64,000 bases of DNA, taken from contig NZ_VJYB01000003.1 in assembly GCF_030400225.1 (NCBI RefSeq), positions 1 to 64,000 on the forward strand, given 5' to 3'. The notes below the pieces were generated by a model that searched no databases, was not told where the DNA came from, and saw nothing but the letters and a program-made list of their open reading frames with translations. This stretch comes from Lactobacillus sp. UCMA15818 (GTDB lineage Bacteria > Bacillota > Bacilli > Lactobacillales > Lactobacillaceae). This document shows positions 52,424 to 62,000 of the stretch, piece after piece (the stretch's first letter is position 1; every line of letters begins with the position of its first letter). The position numbers and the translations under genes were made by a program.

Positions 52424-54095
52424 AAAAAGAGATCTCAGTGAATTAGGGAAAAAAGTAATTTATCAGATTTATCCCAAGTCATTTTATGACAGCAACGACG
52501 ACGGAATTGGTGATATTCGTGGAATAATTGCGAAAATAGACTATTTGATCAGTTTGAATATCGACATGATCTGGTTTAATCCTTTTTTCATTTCACCGCA
52601 AAATGACAACGGCTATGATATTGCAGATTATTACAACATTGATTCCGTCTTTGGCACAATGGACGACTTTGAAGAATTAGTTGCAAAACTTCGGGCAAAT
52701 CATATTGGTGTAATGCTTGATATGGTTTTTAACCATTGTTCAACATCACACCAATGGTTTCAAAAGGCCTTAGCAGGAAATCAAAAATATCAGAATTATT
52801 TTTATATTCGTTCAACAAGAAAAGATGGTTCCCTCCCCACAAACTGGCAGTCAAAATTTGGTGGCCCAGCTTGGTCAAAGTTTGGTAATACTGACAAATT
52901 TTATTTACATCTATATGATCCAACCCAGGCTGACCTTGACTGGCACAATCCAGATGTTCGCTATGAAGCTGCAAATATTATCAATTTTTGGCAAAAAAAA
53001 GGAGTCACTGGTTTTCGTTTTGACGTCTTCAACGTTACTGGCAAATCCGAAACTCTTGTTAATTCAAATGGCGATGAAACTGCTGAAAAAAAGCTCTATA
53101 CAGACACACCCATTGTTCATAAATATCTACACGAACTGAATCGAGCAAGTTTCGGACAAGATTCTCAAATTATAACAGTTGGTGAGATGTCCTCTACCAC
53201 AATTGCAAATTCAATTGATTATACGAATCCTAAGAATCAGGAACTTTCCATGGTTTTCACTTTCCACCATCTTAAGGTTGACTACAAAAATGGTGACAAA
53301 TGGCAAACTATTCCTTTTGATTTTATGAAACTCAAGGAATTACTGTTTTCATGGCAGGAATCTCTTGATAAAGGACATGGATGGAATGCATTATTTTGGA
53401 ATAACCATGATCAACCGCGAGCACTTAGCCGCTTTTGCAATACACAAACATATCGTATTCAAAGCGCACAAATGTTAGCTACGGCCATTCAGCTACTTCG
53501 AGGAACTCCTTTCATCTATCAAGGTGAAGAAATCGGTATGCTTAATCCAGACTATACTTCCATTGAAGAATATGTTGATGTTGAAACCAAGAATGCCTAC
53601 CATATACTGCAAAAAAGCGGTTTTTCAGAAAATGATGCATTTCTAGCTGTTAAGCAGAAGTCTCGTGACAATAGTCGAACTCCAATGCAGTGGACTGCTG
53701 CCAAATATGCTGGCTTTTCACATAACAAGCCATGGCTGGCTTCTACTAATCAAGACACTATAAATGTCGCGGCTGAACTAGATCATGGTAAGATATTCAA
53801 ATTCTATCAAAAGCTGATTGCACTCCGAAAAAGTGAGCCACTTATCAGTGATGGTCACATTATGCCCTTGTTGCGCGATGACCAAAGAGTTTTTGCCTAT
53901 AGCAGATATTTGGCTGATTCTGCATTAGTTGTTCTTACCAACTTTTATGATAAAACCACAACGATTGAACTACCATCAAAATATAAAAGACGTCACGGAT
54001 CAGTTATTCTTTCAAATTACAATCGAACTCTAGGAGAACTGCCTAGAGTACTCACGCTAAAGCCATATGAATCACTAGTTTTTAAATTTAGTTGA
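52416..54095 (+). CDS. treC: alpha,alpha-phosphotrehalase (GH13)
   Basis: A 559-residue enzyme splitting trehalose 6-phosphate into glucose and glucose 6-phosphate. GH13 motifs in order: 'DMVFNHCSTSHQWF', 'GFRFDVFNVTGKS' (nucleophile Asp), 'ITVGEMSSTTI' (acid Glu), and 'FWNNHDQPRALSRF' (third Asp). The first residues 'KKVIYQIYPKSFYDSNDDGIGD' are typical of TreC. Length fits the family (about 545-560). Its ATG lies within the end of treR, after GGAG. Confidence 0.95.
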   Translation: MSKKRDLSELGKKVIYQIYPKSFYDSNDDGIGDIRGIIAKIDYLISLNIDMIWFNPFFISPQNDNGYDIADYYNIDSVFGTMDDFEELVAKLRANHIGVMLDMVFNHCSTSHQWFQKALAGNQKYQNYFYIRSTRKDGSLPTNWQSKFGGPAWSKFGNTDKFYLHLYDPTQADLDWHNPDVRYEAANIINFWQKKGVTGFRFDVFNVTGKSETLVNSNGDETAEKKLYTDTPIVHKYLHELNRASFGQDSQIITVGEMSSTTIANSIDYTNPKNQELSMVFTFHHLKVDYKNGDKWQTIPFDFMKLKELLFSWQESLDKGHGWNALFWNNHDQPRALSRFCNTQTYRIQSAQMLATAIQLLRGTPFIYQGEEIGMLNPDYTSIEEYVDVETKNAYHILQKSGFSENDAFLAVKQKSRDNSRTPMQWTAAKYAGFSHNKPWLASTNQDTINVAAELDHGKIFKFYQKLIALRKSEPLISDGHIMPLLRDDQRVFAYSRYLADSALVVLTNFYDKTTTIELPSKYKRRHGSVILSNYNRTLGELPRVLTLKPYESLVFKFS

Positions 54096-54117
54096 TCATT
54101 CTTAACCATTCCCTAAA

Positions 54118-54146
54118 TTGTTTATCTACTTAAAATGAAGTATCAT
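54118..54146 (+). promoter_or_regulatory. uppP promoter
   Basis: TTGTTT (54118-54123), 17 bases, TATCAT (54141-54146), about 40 bases before the ATG. Confidence 0.6.
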
Positions 54147-54187
54147 AGTGAGGTATGAAAACTTTTTAGTTGTGAAGGAGAAGTTGT

Positions 54188-55015
54188 ATGTTTGACATTA
54201 TAAAAGCGATTATTCTTGGAATAGTTGAAGGTATTACGGAATTCTTGCCGATTAGCTCTACAGGACATTTGGTATTGGTCGATGAATTCATTAAAATGGA
54301 ACAGTCAAGGGCTTTCGTTGACATGTTCAACGTTGTAATTCAGTTGGGAGCCATAATGGCTGTTGTTGTTATTTACTTCAACAAGTTAAATCCGTGGGCA
54401 TCACAAAAAAACTCACTTGAAAAAAAGCAAACTTGGACTTTATGGAAGAAAGTCATTGTTGCAGTTATTCCTTCGATGATTGTTGGTTTGCCGTTGAATG
54501 ATTGGATGGATTCGCATCTGATGAACTGGCTAGTTGTCTCGGTTGCACTGATCTTTTATGGTATTCTTTTCATTGTCATTGAAAATCACAATGCACACGT
54601 TCAACCAAAAGTTGCAGATCTAAATACGCTATCATATAAGACGGCGATTATCATTGGTTTGTTCCAGGTTCTTTCATTGATTCCTGGAACTTCTCGTTCA
54701 GGCTCTACTATCTTGGGCGGAATCATGGTCGGAACATCTCGTTACGTAGCTGCAGAATTCTCATTCTTCTTGGCTATTCCAACAATGTTTGGCGCTTCAT
54801 TGCTTAAGCTTTATAAGTATTTTAGTCATGGGGGAAGTTTAGCTGGTCTCCAAGGTATTATCCTTGCAGTTGGGGTTATTGTTTCATTCGTTGTAGCATA
54901 CGTTTCTATTAGATTCCTGCTTAATTACATCAAGACTAAAGACTTCAAGATTTTCGGTTGGTATCGAATTGTCTTAGGTATCGTTGTGATTGGATACTTC
55001 CTTATCTTCCATTAA
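54188..55015 (+). CDS. uppP: undecaprenyl-diphosphate phosphatase
   Basis: A 275-residue membrane enzyme (BacA/UppP family) recycling the cell-wall lipid carrier. The signature '[21 protein letters not shown]' (residues 13-33, quoted in part) and '[13 protein letters not shown]' hold the catalytic Glu, Ser and Arg. About eight spans are predicted. GAAGGAGA precedes the ATG. Extra copies often give mild bacitracin tolerance. Transcribed alone; the palindromic repeat just behind it acts as terminator. Confidence 0.97.
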   Translation: MFDIIKAIILGIVEGITEFLPISSTGHLVLVDEFIKMEQSRAFVDMFNVVIQLGAIMAVVVIYFNKLNPWASQKNSLEKKQTWTLWKKVIVAVIPSMIVGLPLNDWMDSHLMNWLVVSVALIFYGILFIVIENHNAHVQPKVADLNTLSYKTAIIIGLFQVLSLIPGTSRSGSTILGGIMVGTSRYVAAEFSFFLAIPTMFGASLLKLYKYFSHGGSLAGLQGIILAVGVIVSFVVAYVSIRFLLNYIKTKDFKIFGWYRIVLGIVVIGYFLIFH

Positions 55016-55045
55016 TTAATACAAGAAGACTATATTATAAACTTT

Positions 55046-55120
55046 AGAGACTGAATCAACGCTAACTTTTGATTCAGTCTCTTTATTTTTTCTCGAAAAA
55101 TATGGTTCGTGAGTCAAAAC
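55046..55120 (+). repeat. dispersed palindromic repeat, copy 6 (terminator of uppP)
   Basis: AGAGACTGAATCA and TGATTCAGTCTCT form a perfect 13-base stem, followed by TTATTTTTTCTCG and a tail ending GTTCGTGAGTCAAAAC. It shows how these repeats double as intrinsic terminators. Confidence 0.85.
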
Positions 55121-55268
55121 TTCCTATCTGTTTACTAAATTTATAAACAGTTTCTAATCATTTTTCAGCTTAAATGAAATTAAATCATTTTTAAATGAAC
55201 ATGATGAATTTTACTATAATCAAAAAAAATTATAAACTAGATAAGGTATACCAAGGAGGTATTTCATA

Positions 55269-56645
55269 ATCGTTAAGAAAACAGAAATAAATAAAGACGG
55301 AACACACCGGTCACTAAGTAATCGTCATGTACAAATGATCGCTATTGGAGGAACTATTGGCACTGGCCTATTTTTAGGAGCTGGAACTACTATTTATAAA
55401 ACAGGACCTTCAGTTTTATGGGTTTATTTATTTTTAGGTGTTTTCTTCTTTTTCATGATGCGTGCCATTGGTGAAATGCTTTATTCTGATCCCACACAAC
55501 ATACTTTTGTTGCATTTATATCGCGTTACTTAGGAGATACACTTGGGAGTCTCGCGGGCTGGACATATTGGCTAGGTCTCATTTTTCTTTCAACAGCTGA
55601 ATTGACTGCTGTTGGAACATATGTAAAATACTGGTTTCCCAATTCTTCTGCATGGCTTGTTGAATTAATTTTCTTATTCGTTTTAGTTATAATTAATTTA
55701 GTTGCAGTCCGCTTTTTTGGAGAAGCAGAGTTTTGGTTTGCTATGATTAAGATCATTGCAATTGTCGCACTCATTATCACCGGTATTTTCATGATTTTTA
55801 CAAACGCTAAAACTCCTTTAGGACATGCTAGTCTTAACAATATATTCAGGAACTATCAATTATTCCCCAAAGGAGCTTTTAACTTTATTACTGCTTTCCC
55901 GATGGTTTTCTTTGCTTTTCAAGGAATAGAGTTCATCAGTATTACAATCGGTGAAGTTAAATCACCACATTCTATTATCCGCAAAGCAGTTAACGAAACT
56001 CTTGTTCGAATCCTAATTTTTTACATTGGTGCGCTTGTAGTAATTATGGGCATTATCCCATGGCATGCATTAACTGCAGAAAAAAGCCCTTTTGTGCAAG
56101 TTTATCAGTTGGCAGGAATTCCGGCAGCAGCAGTTATTATTAATTTTGTTGTTTTAACAGCTGCTGCCTCTGCTTTGAATAGCTCCATTTTTTCTGCTGG
56201 GCGCCACTTTTATCAATTGGCGCTTGAATCATCTCATCAAAGTTGGTTAAATCAAAAATTTGCACATATTTCTAAAAATGGGGTTCCAGCAAGAGCAATT
56301 ATTGCTTCAGCTATCTTGGTACTGATTGCACCCTTGATGAGTATTTTAAAGGGGATTAGTGAAGTTTTTACAATTGTTACTGGTGCCTCTAGTGATCTTT
56401 ACATTATAGTTTACATTTTAGCTCTACTAGCACATCGGAAATATCGTACCTCTAATGATTTTTTAGCAAATGGTTTTCTTATGCCAGCCTATAGAATTAC
56501 AAGTATGGCTACTATTATTTTTTTTGCTTTGGTCTTTCTTAGCTTGTTCCTAATTCCTGCAGATATTCCCGGAGCAATTGGAGCCATTATCTGGATAGTC
56601 GTTTTGTATAGTCTCATCTCAATAAATAAGCGTAAACAAATATAA
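55269..56645 (+). CDS. amino acid permease (APC/AAT family) with no usual start codon
   Basis: About 458 residues, 12 spans, of the amino-acid transporter family. The essential N-terminal 'HRSLSNRHVQMIAIGGTIG' and 'GTGLFLGAG' are conserved, so the first ATG in frame (55335, inside 'VQM') is too late. AAGGAGG at 55253-55259 is followed in frame by TAT TTC ATA ATC GTT AAG, with no ATG, GTG or TTG. ATC at 55269 (9 bases from the site) or ATA at 55266 (6 bases) must serve, or an ATG was mutated to ATC. Downstream, 'FPMVFFAFQGIEFISITIGEVKSP' is typical of the AAT group. The substrate is not determined. Confidence 0.82.
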   Translation: MVKKTEINKDGTHRSLSNRHVQMIAIGGTIGTGLFLGAGTTIYKTGPSVLWVYLFLGVFFFFMMRAIGEMLYSDPTQHTFVAFISRYLGDTLGSLAGWTYWLGLIFLSTAELTAVGTYVKYWFPNSSAWLVELIFLFVLVIINLVAVRFFGEAEFWFAMIKIIAIVALIITGIFMIFTNAKTPLGHASLNNIFRNYQLFPKGAFNFITAFPMVFFAFQGIEFISITIGEVKSPHSIIRKAVNETLVRILIFYIGALVVIMGIIPWHALTAEKSPFVQVYQLAGIPAAAVIINFVVLTAAASALNSSIFSAGRHFYQLALESSHQSWLNQKFAHISKNGVPARAIIASAILVLIAPLMSILKGISEVFTIVTGASSDLYIIVYILALLAHRKYRTSNDFLANGFLMPAYRITSMATIIFFALVFLSLFLIPADIPGAIGAIIWIVVLYSLISINKRKQI

Positions 56646-56716
56646 CCTAGACTACCTCTTCAAAAGGTTGTATTATCCTTCAAAATTTAAGTATTATTAT
56701 TAAGGTTAATATGTAT

Positions 56717-56753
56717 AAAAAGACCTCAGCTTTTTTAATCTGAGATCTTTTTT
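56717..56753. terminator. bidirectional terminator between the permease and yjdF-like genes
   Basis: AAAAAGACCTCAG pairs with CTGAGATCTTTTT around TTTTTTAAT. T-runs exist on both strands, closing the convergent genes. Confidence 0.82.
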
Positions 56754-56798
56754 GTATAAGCATTTCCCACAAGTCACCCATAATTAACGATAAATTGC

Positions 56799-57221
56799 TC
56801 AATGACCTTTATGTTTTTGCTTTTTCTTTGCTTGTCGCATTTCAAAAGCAAGTACTTCTTTTGCTTCCCTACCGGCCTGCTTTATTTGCTTTTTCTTAGT
56901 CTTTCGAATCTCTATTTGTTTCTGTAATGCAAGTTGTGCTTTCGTACTTACACCTTTCTCAACACTCTTCCTAGCCAGACGTTGAAGTCGCTTGGGATTA
57001 ATTCTCTTTTCTAGAACAAGAGCATTTGAATCACTTTGCCGAAAGAAAACCACTCTTGACCAATGATTAGTAACTAGAGTATAGATGCAGTTCAATTTAG
57101 GTTCTGAAGTTCCTAAGGTCACTTGTCCAACTTCATAAACTGAAGCATAACGCCTCTCAAAAATAGCCTTATAAAACGGTGGGTCAAATATAATGGTTAA
57201 TGAACTCTTAATAGTTAACAT
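56799..57221 (-). CDS. yjdF: YjdF-family (DUF2992) protein
   Basis: A 140-residue basic protein matching the DUF2992/YjdF family. The N-terminal part 'LTIIFDPPFYKAIFERR' and 'YEVGQVTLGTSEPKLN' is the conserved core. The C-terminal third is very rich in Lys/Arg/Gln (KTKKKQIKQAGREAKE and MRQAKKKQKHKGH) and is likely to bind RNA. In Bacillus the gene is controlled by the yjdF riboswitch, which senses azaaromatic compounds. A structured leader with a matching anti-Shine-Dalgarno lies upstream here too. Cellular function is unsettled. Confidence 0.85.
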   Translation of the reverse strand: MLTIKSSLTIIFDPPFYKAIFERRYASVYEVGQVTLGTSEPKLNCIYTLVTNHWSRVVFFRQSDSNALVLEKRINPKRLQRLARKSVEKGVSTKAQLALQKQIEIRKTKKKQIKQAGREAKEVLAFEMRQAKKKQKHKGH

Positions 57222-57330
57222 TAAGCATCCTCCTTAAATAAATTAAGAAAGATGGACAACCAAGGAGGCAGGTTACTGATAGCTAAATCACTATGTTCGG
57301 ACTACCAACCGAACCGTGTTTTTACTTTCC
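57222..57330 (-). promoter_or_regulatory. structured leader of the yjdF-like gene, candidate yjdF riboswitch
   Basis: In the RNA (minus strand) GUUCGG (57314-57309) pairs with CCGAAC (57300-57295); AUAG…CUAU makes a second small stem; then CCUCCUU (57268-57262) is the perfect complement of the ribosome site AAGGAGG (57235-57229), which is 7 bases before the ATG. Binding of a ligand could free or hide the site, a translational switch. Conserved position before a YjdF gene supports the yjdF RNA motif, but the full consensus could not be checked here. Confidence 0.65.
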
Positions 57331-57432
57331 ATTCTTATTCTAACACGAAATTATTCGTAATTCTGATACTATTTATTCGCCCATCAGTTAATTTTCAAAA
57401 CAACAATCTAGCTTATTTTCAGTACACTACAA

Positions 57433-57505
57433 AAAGGGATCAAATTAAAATTCTTTTAATCTGCCCCTCTAACTATTACGAATAAATATATTTTATACAT
57501 CAAAA
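57433..57505 (+). repeat. dispersed palindromic repeat, copy 7 (degenerate stem)
   Basis: AAAGGGATCAAATTAAAA…TTTTAATCTGCCCCTCT, then CTATTACGAATAAAT and a tail ending ATACATCAAAA. The tail matches the consensus TATTACGAATAAA; the stem is diverged. Lies between the yjdF-like and gltD genes. Confidence 0.72.
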
Positions 57506-57575
57506 TTTTTTCAATTTACGATACGCACTCATTTACAATAACCTTTGTTTCACATGAAACCAATAAAATCTTTTT

Positions 57576-59000
57576 TTACACCTTAACCTGACAAGACTGA
57601 TCAATCATATCCGCAGCCATTCGGCCCTCATAGATACCCCAAATTACAAGGCTAGCACCACGACGGGCATCTCCAGCCACATAGACTCTTTCTTGATCTG
57701 TTGTAAAGTCTTTATTTATTTCGGTAATATCAAAAGCATCAATTACCGATTGTTCAGCACCAGTAAAACCAAGAGCAATCACTACAAAGTCTGCTTCTAG
57801 TTCCTTTTCAGTTCCCGGAACTGGTTTGTACAACCGCGCTTTGCTTATAACAGTCTTTCTAAGCTTCCCACTTCTACCTTTAAAACCAATTGCAGTTGTT
57901 TCATAGATAGTCAGGTCTTCCTTGATTACACTATCCGCTTCCTTTTGACCGTAACCCTTCTTTGAAACAATCGGCCATTCTGGCCAAGGATTGCTTGTTC
58001 GTCTTTTCAGAGGTGGCTGTCGACTGATCTCAAGCTGTTTAATATCTGTTGCCCCTTGTCTCACTGCTGTAGCAATACAATCAGTCGCAGTATCACCACC
58101 ACCGACAATCAGAACCTTCTTACCCGCTAATTTCTGGCTTGCAGCTACACCATCTTGTAAAACTTCTTTGGTAGCCAAGGTAAGATAATCAAGTGCCTGC
58201 ATAATCCCCTTTAACTCGCGGCCTTCACCATTAATGTCTCGAGCTTGGCGTGCACCGACGGTTAATAATACTCTAGCATAACTCTCCTTGAGTTCATCGG
58301 CAGTAATGTCAACTCCGACATTGGTGTTCACAACAAACTTTATTCCAACATCTTCCATCACCTTAATTCGGCGCGCAACAATATCTTTAGGCAACTTCAT
58401 ATTGGGAATTCCGTACATTGCTAATCCACCTGGACAATCGTCTCTTTCAAATACAGTTACATCATAACCATACTTGTTTAGCTGCCAAGCGGCTGACAAA
58501 CCAGCCGGTCCACTGCCGACAATCGCAATCTTGATGCCATTTCTGTGGAGTGGCATCCCGCTTTCTCTGACCCAATCAAATTTAAAGCCTTGCTCAATAA
58601 TAAATTTTTCGTTATCTTTAATTGTAATTCCTTTACCATGAAGTGCTTCATTACAAGCAGCTTCACAAGGTGCTGGACACACCCTCCCAGTAAACTCAGG
58701 AAGTGGGTTAGTTTTGGTTAGTCGTTCAAAGGCCCGCTTATCCTCACTCCGGTATACCAAATCATTCCATTCTGGAATCAGATTATCATTAGGGCATCCA
58801 CTAACAGCCTTACCACCAGCATAGAAGAAACCTGCATGACAATGCGGAACTCCGCAGTTCATACAGCGAGCAGCTTGCTTGCGTCGTTCTTCATCACTAA
58901 GTGAGTTCTGCATTTCTGCAAAGTCTTTAATTCGATCTTCCACAGAACGTGTGGGGTTATCTACACGCGGGTATTTCAAAAAACCAAACGGATCTGCCAT
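57576..59000 (-). CDS. gltD: glutamate synthase, small subunit
   Basis: A 474-residue flavoprotein. N-terminal cysteine clusters 'ARCMNCGVPHCHAG' and 'GRVCPAPCEAACNEA' bind two Fe-S centres. FAD binding 'IAIVGSGPAGLSAAWQLNKYG' is near 150 and the NADPH site 'VLIVGGGDTATDCIATAVRQG' near 290; 'VYVAGDARRGASLVIWGI' is near the C-terminus. It passes electrons from NADPH to GltB. The ATG is 12 bases after the gltB stop, with AGGAACG upstream. Confidence 0.96.
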   Translation of the reverse strand: MADPFGFLKYPRVDNPTRSVEDRIKDFAEMQNSLSDEERRKQAARCMNCGVPHCHAGFFYAGGKAVSGCPNDNLIPEWNDLVYRSEDKRAFERLTKTNPLPEFTGRVCPAPCEAACNEALHGKGITIKDNEKFIIEQGFKFDWVRESGMPLHRNGIKIAIVGSGPAGLSAAWQLNKYGYDVTVFERDDCPGGLAMYGIPNMKLPKDIVARRIKVMEDVGIKFVVNTNVGVDITADELKESYARVLLTVGARQARDINGEGRELKGIMQALDYLTLATKEVLQDGVAASQKLAGKKVLIVGGGDTATDCIATAVRQGATDIKQLEISRQPPLKRRTSNPWPEWPIVSKKGYGQKEADSVIKEDLTIYETTAIGFKGRSGKLRKTVISKARLYKPVPGTEKELEADFVVIALGFTGAEQSVIDAFDITEINKDFTTDQERVYVAGDARRGASLVIWGIYEGRMAADMIDQSCQVKV

Positions 59001-59012
59001 TTTCGTTCCTCC

Positions 59013-62000
59013 TTACTTCATGATAGTTGGCTGAACACCCACAATTTCGTCAAATGCTTTTTGCTTCAGCTCTTCGTCAGTAACATTTTTGCTTGCATAT
59101 TTAGCCATAATCTCATTGATATGTCTGAATTCTTTAGGATATACCTTTACAAAATGACCTGCTTCTACTTCCCAATTATCCAATATAAACTTGGCTTTTT
59201 GCGAATCAGTGTATCTAAAATGTTTACGCAGTAAGTCTTTGACAATCTTTTTGTCCTGCTCATTATCAATCTCAAACAACTCAATCATTTCCAAATTACA
59301 TTGTTGTGGGAAACTTCCCGCTGGATCGTATACATATGCAATCCCACCAGACATTCCAGCTCCAAAGTTCCTTCCGGTTGAGCCTAAAATCATCGCAATT
59401 CCATTAGTCATGTACTCACAACCATGATCGCCAATTCCCTCGGCAACCACATGTGCACCCGAGTTCCTAACACAGAAACGTTCACCTGCTCGTCCGTTAA
59501 AAAATGCTTCACCGCCAGTGGCACCAAAACAAGCAACATTGCCGACAATTGGGGCATTGCTATAAAGCTGTTGGGCAACTTTGGGTGCGCGAACAACCAA
59601 TCGACCACCGCTTAAACCTTTGCCAACATAGTCGTTTGCTTCCCCTGTTAGATCTAGTTCTAACCCACGAGTAATGAATGCGCCAAAACTTTGACCAGCC
59701 ACTCCAGTATATTCAAATTTAAGCTGTCCGGCAGGTAGACCTTCATTGCCAAAGCGCTGTGCAATCCATCCACCCATTCTTGCTCCAACAGTCCGCATTC
59801 GATTATTAATTGGCTGCTTAATAACAACAGGCTGTTCACTTGCCAGTGCCATTTCGGCAAAAGCATTCAGTTCTGGCCATTGATACTTAGGGACAAATGG
59901 GTCAACTGATTTGCGTTCAATTCCAACAGATGTACTTAAGATTCTGGAGAAATCAAGTGACTTAGCTTTCCCTTTAGCAATAAAGCGTGGAGTAATATTT
60001 TCAGTATGTCCTACCAATTCATCAATCGTCCGATATCCCAAAGAAGCCATTTCCTCACGTAAATCTTGGGCGATGAATCGCATGCAGTTCTTGACATGCT
60101 CCGGTTTACCAATAAATAACTTACGTAATCCTGGATTCTGCGTTGCTATTCCTGTTGGACATGTATTAACACTGCATACGCGCATCATAATACATCCTAT
60201 GGATACTAAAACTAATGAGGCAAAGCTGAACTCTTCCGCACCAAGCATAATTGCAATTGCAACATCCCGGCCCGTCATTAACTTGCCATCTGTTTCAATT
60301 GTTGTTCGCTGCCTCAAATTATTTAAAGCAAGTGTCTGATGAGCTTCTGCCAATCCCATTTCCCATGGAAGTCCCGCATCCCTAACAGAATTACGCGGAG
60401 CAGCACCTGTTCCTCCATCATATCCACTAATGGTTACCTTATCCGCTCCGGACTTGACAACTCCTGTAGCAATTGTTCCTACACCTGTACTTGATACGAG
60501 TTTGACAGTTACCTTTGCAAAAGGATTAATCTGCTTCAAATCATGAATCAACTGTTTCAAGTCCTCAATTGAATAAATATCATGATGAGGTGGTGGTGAA
60601 ATCAGGCGCACTCCAGGAACAGAACCACGAATTTCTGCAACCCATGGAAAATTCTTAGTTCCAGGAAGTTGTCCACCTTCTCCAGGTTTTGCCCCTTGAG
60701 CAACTTTAATTTGCAGTTCTTCAGCACTCATCAAGTATTCAGCATTCACGCCAAACCTTGCTGATGCAACTTGTTTGATCTTACTATTGAGATTTCTTCC
60801 ATCTGGCTGCAGCTTAAATCTTGCACGGTTTTCCCCGCCCTCACCACTATTACTCTTAGCATTTAATTCATTCATCGCCTGTGCGATACATTCATGTGCT
60901 TCTTTAGAGAGAGAACCAAAACTCATTGCCCCCGCCTTGAATCTTTTCACAATTTGGCTGACTGGCTCGACTTCAGACAATGGCACCGCATCGTGCGTTC
61001 CTCCTTTAATCTCCCATAGTGAACGAAGAGTAGTTGGTGAATCTTGCTCTTCTTTCCTCACATCTTCAACATATTCCCTATAAATCGCATAGTCGCCTGT
61101 GCGGACAGCTTGTTGAAACTTGTACATCGTCAAGGGATTATACAGGTGATGTTCTCCATCACGCCGATACTTGAAACTCCCGCCTGATGGCAAGTCTTCA
61201 ATCGCTCTTGTATTAAATGCTTTACGATACCTAACTAGATATTCCTCTTCAATTTGGTTTAAAGATAACCCACCAATCCGACTTTCAGTCCCAGTAAAAT
61301 ACTTATTAACTACCTTCTCAGAAAGGCCAACCGCTTCAAATAATTGTGCACCCTGATAACCGATAATGGTAGAAATTCCCATTCTACTCATAACCTTAAC
61401 GATTCCCTTTTCAGCCGCTTTTCGATAACTTTCAAGCTTATCTCCTAGGTTATAAGAAAGCAATGTTGCATAGGCACCATACGGATGAATTGCTGATGCA
61501 CCATATCCAAGTAACGTTGCAAAATGATGAATCTCACAAGCCTCACCCGTGTCAACAATAATTGACGCCAATTCTCTTTTTCCTTTACGTACCAGATAAT
61601 TATTCAAGCCTGAGACAGCTAACAATACGGGAATAATCAATTGTTCTCTTGTTGCTCCGCGGTCACTCAAGATTAGCAGATTCGCACCTTGCTCAATTTG
61701 TGACTCAGCTTCCTTGAACATATCATCTAGTGCCTGTTCTAAACGGTTCGGTCGCCCTGCAATGTCATAACAAATTGTTACAACAGCAGCCTTGAACCCA
61801 TTTTTCCCATTCAAATGTCTTAACTTCTCATATGCTTTCGCATTTAGAATTGGTGAATCAAGTTTGATTTTTTTTGCATTTAGAGGAACATCCTTTGTTA
61901 TATCTCCGTCTGCACCAAGAAACATCTCAGTCCCAATAACTAATTTCTCTCTAATTGCATCAATTGGCGGATTAGTGACCTGTGCAAATTGCTGCTTAAA

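Noticed and set aside
57252-57485. 77-codon ORF on the + strand
   Set aside because: It runs through the structured leader of the yjdF-like gene and a repeat copy. The AAGGAGG inside it is the complement of the leader's anti-ribosome-site element, not a ribosome site.
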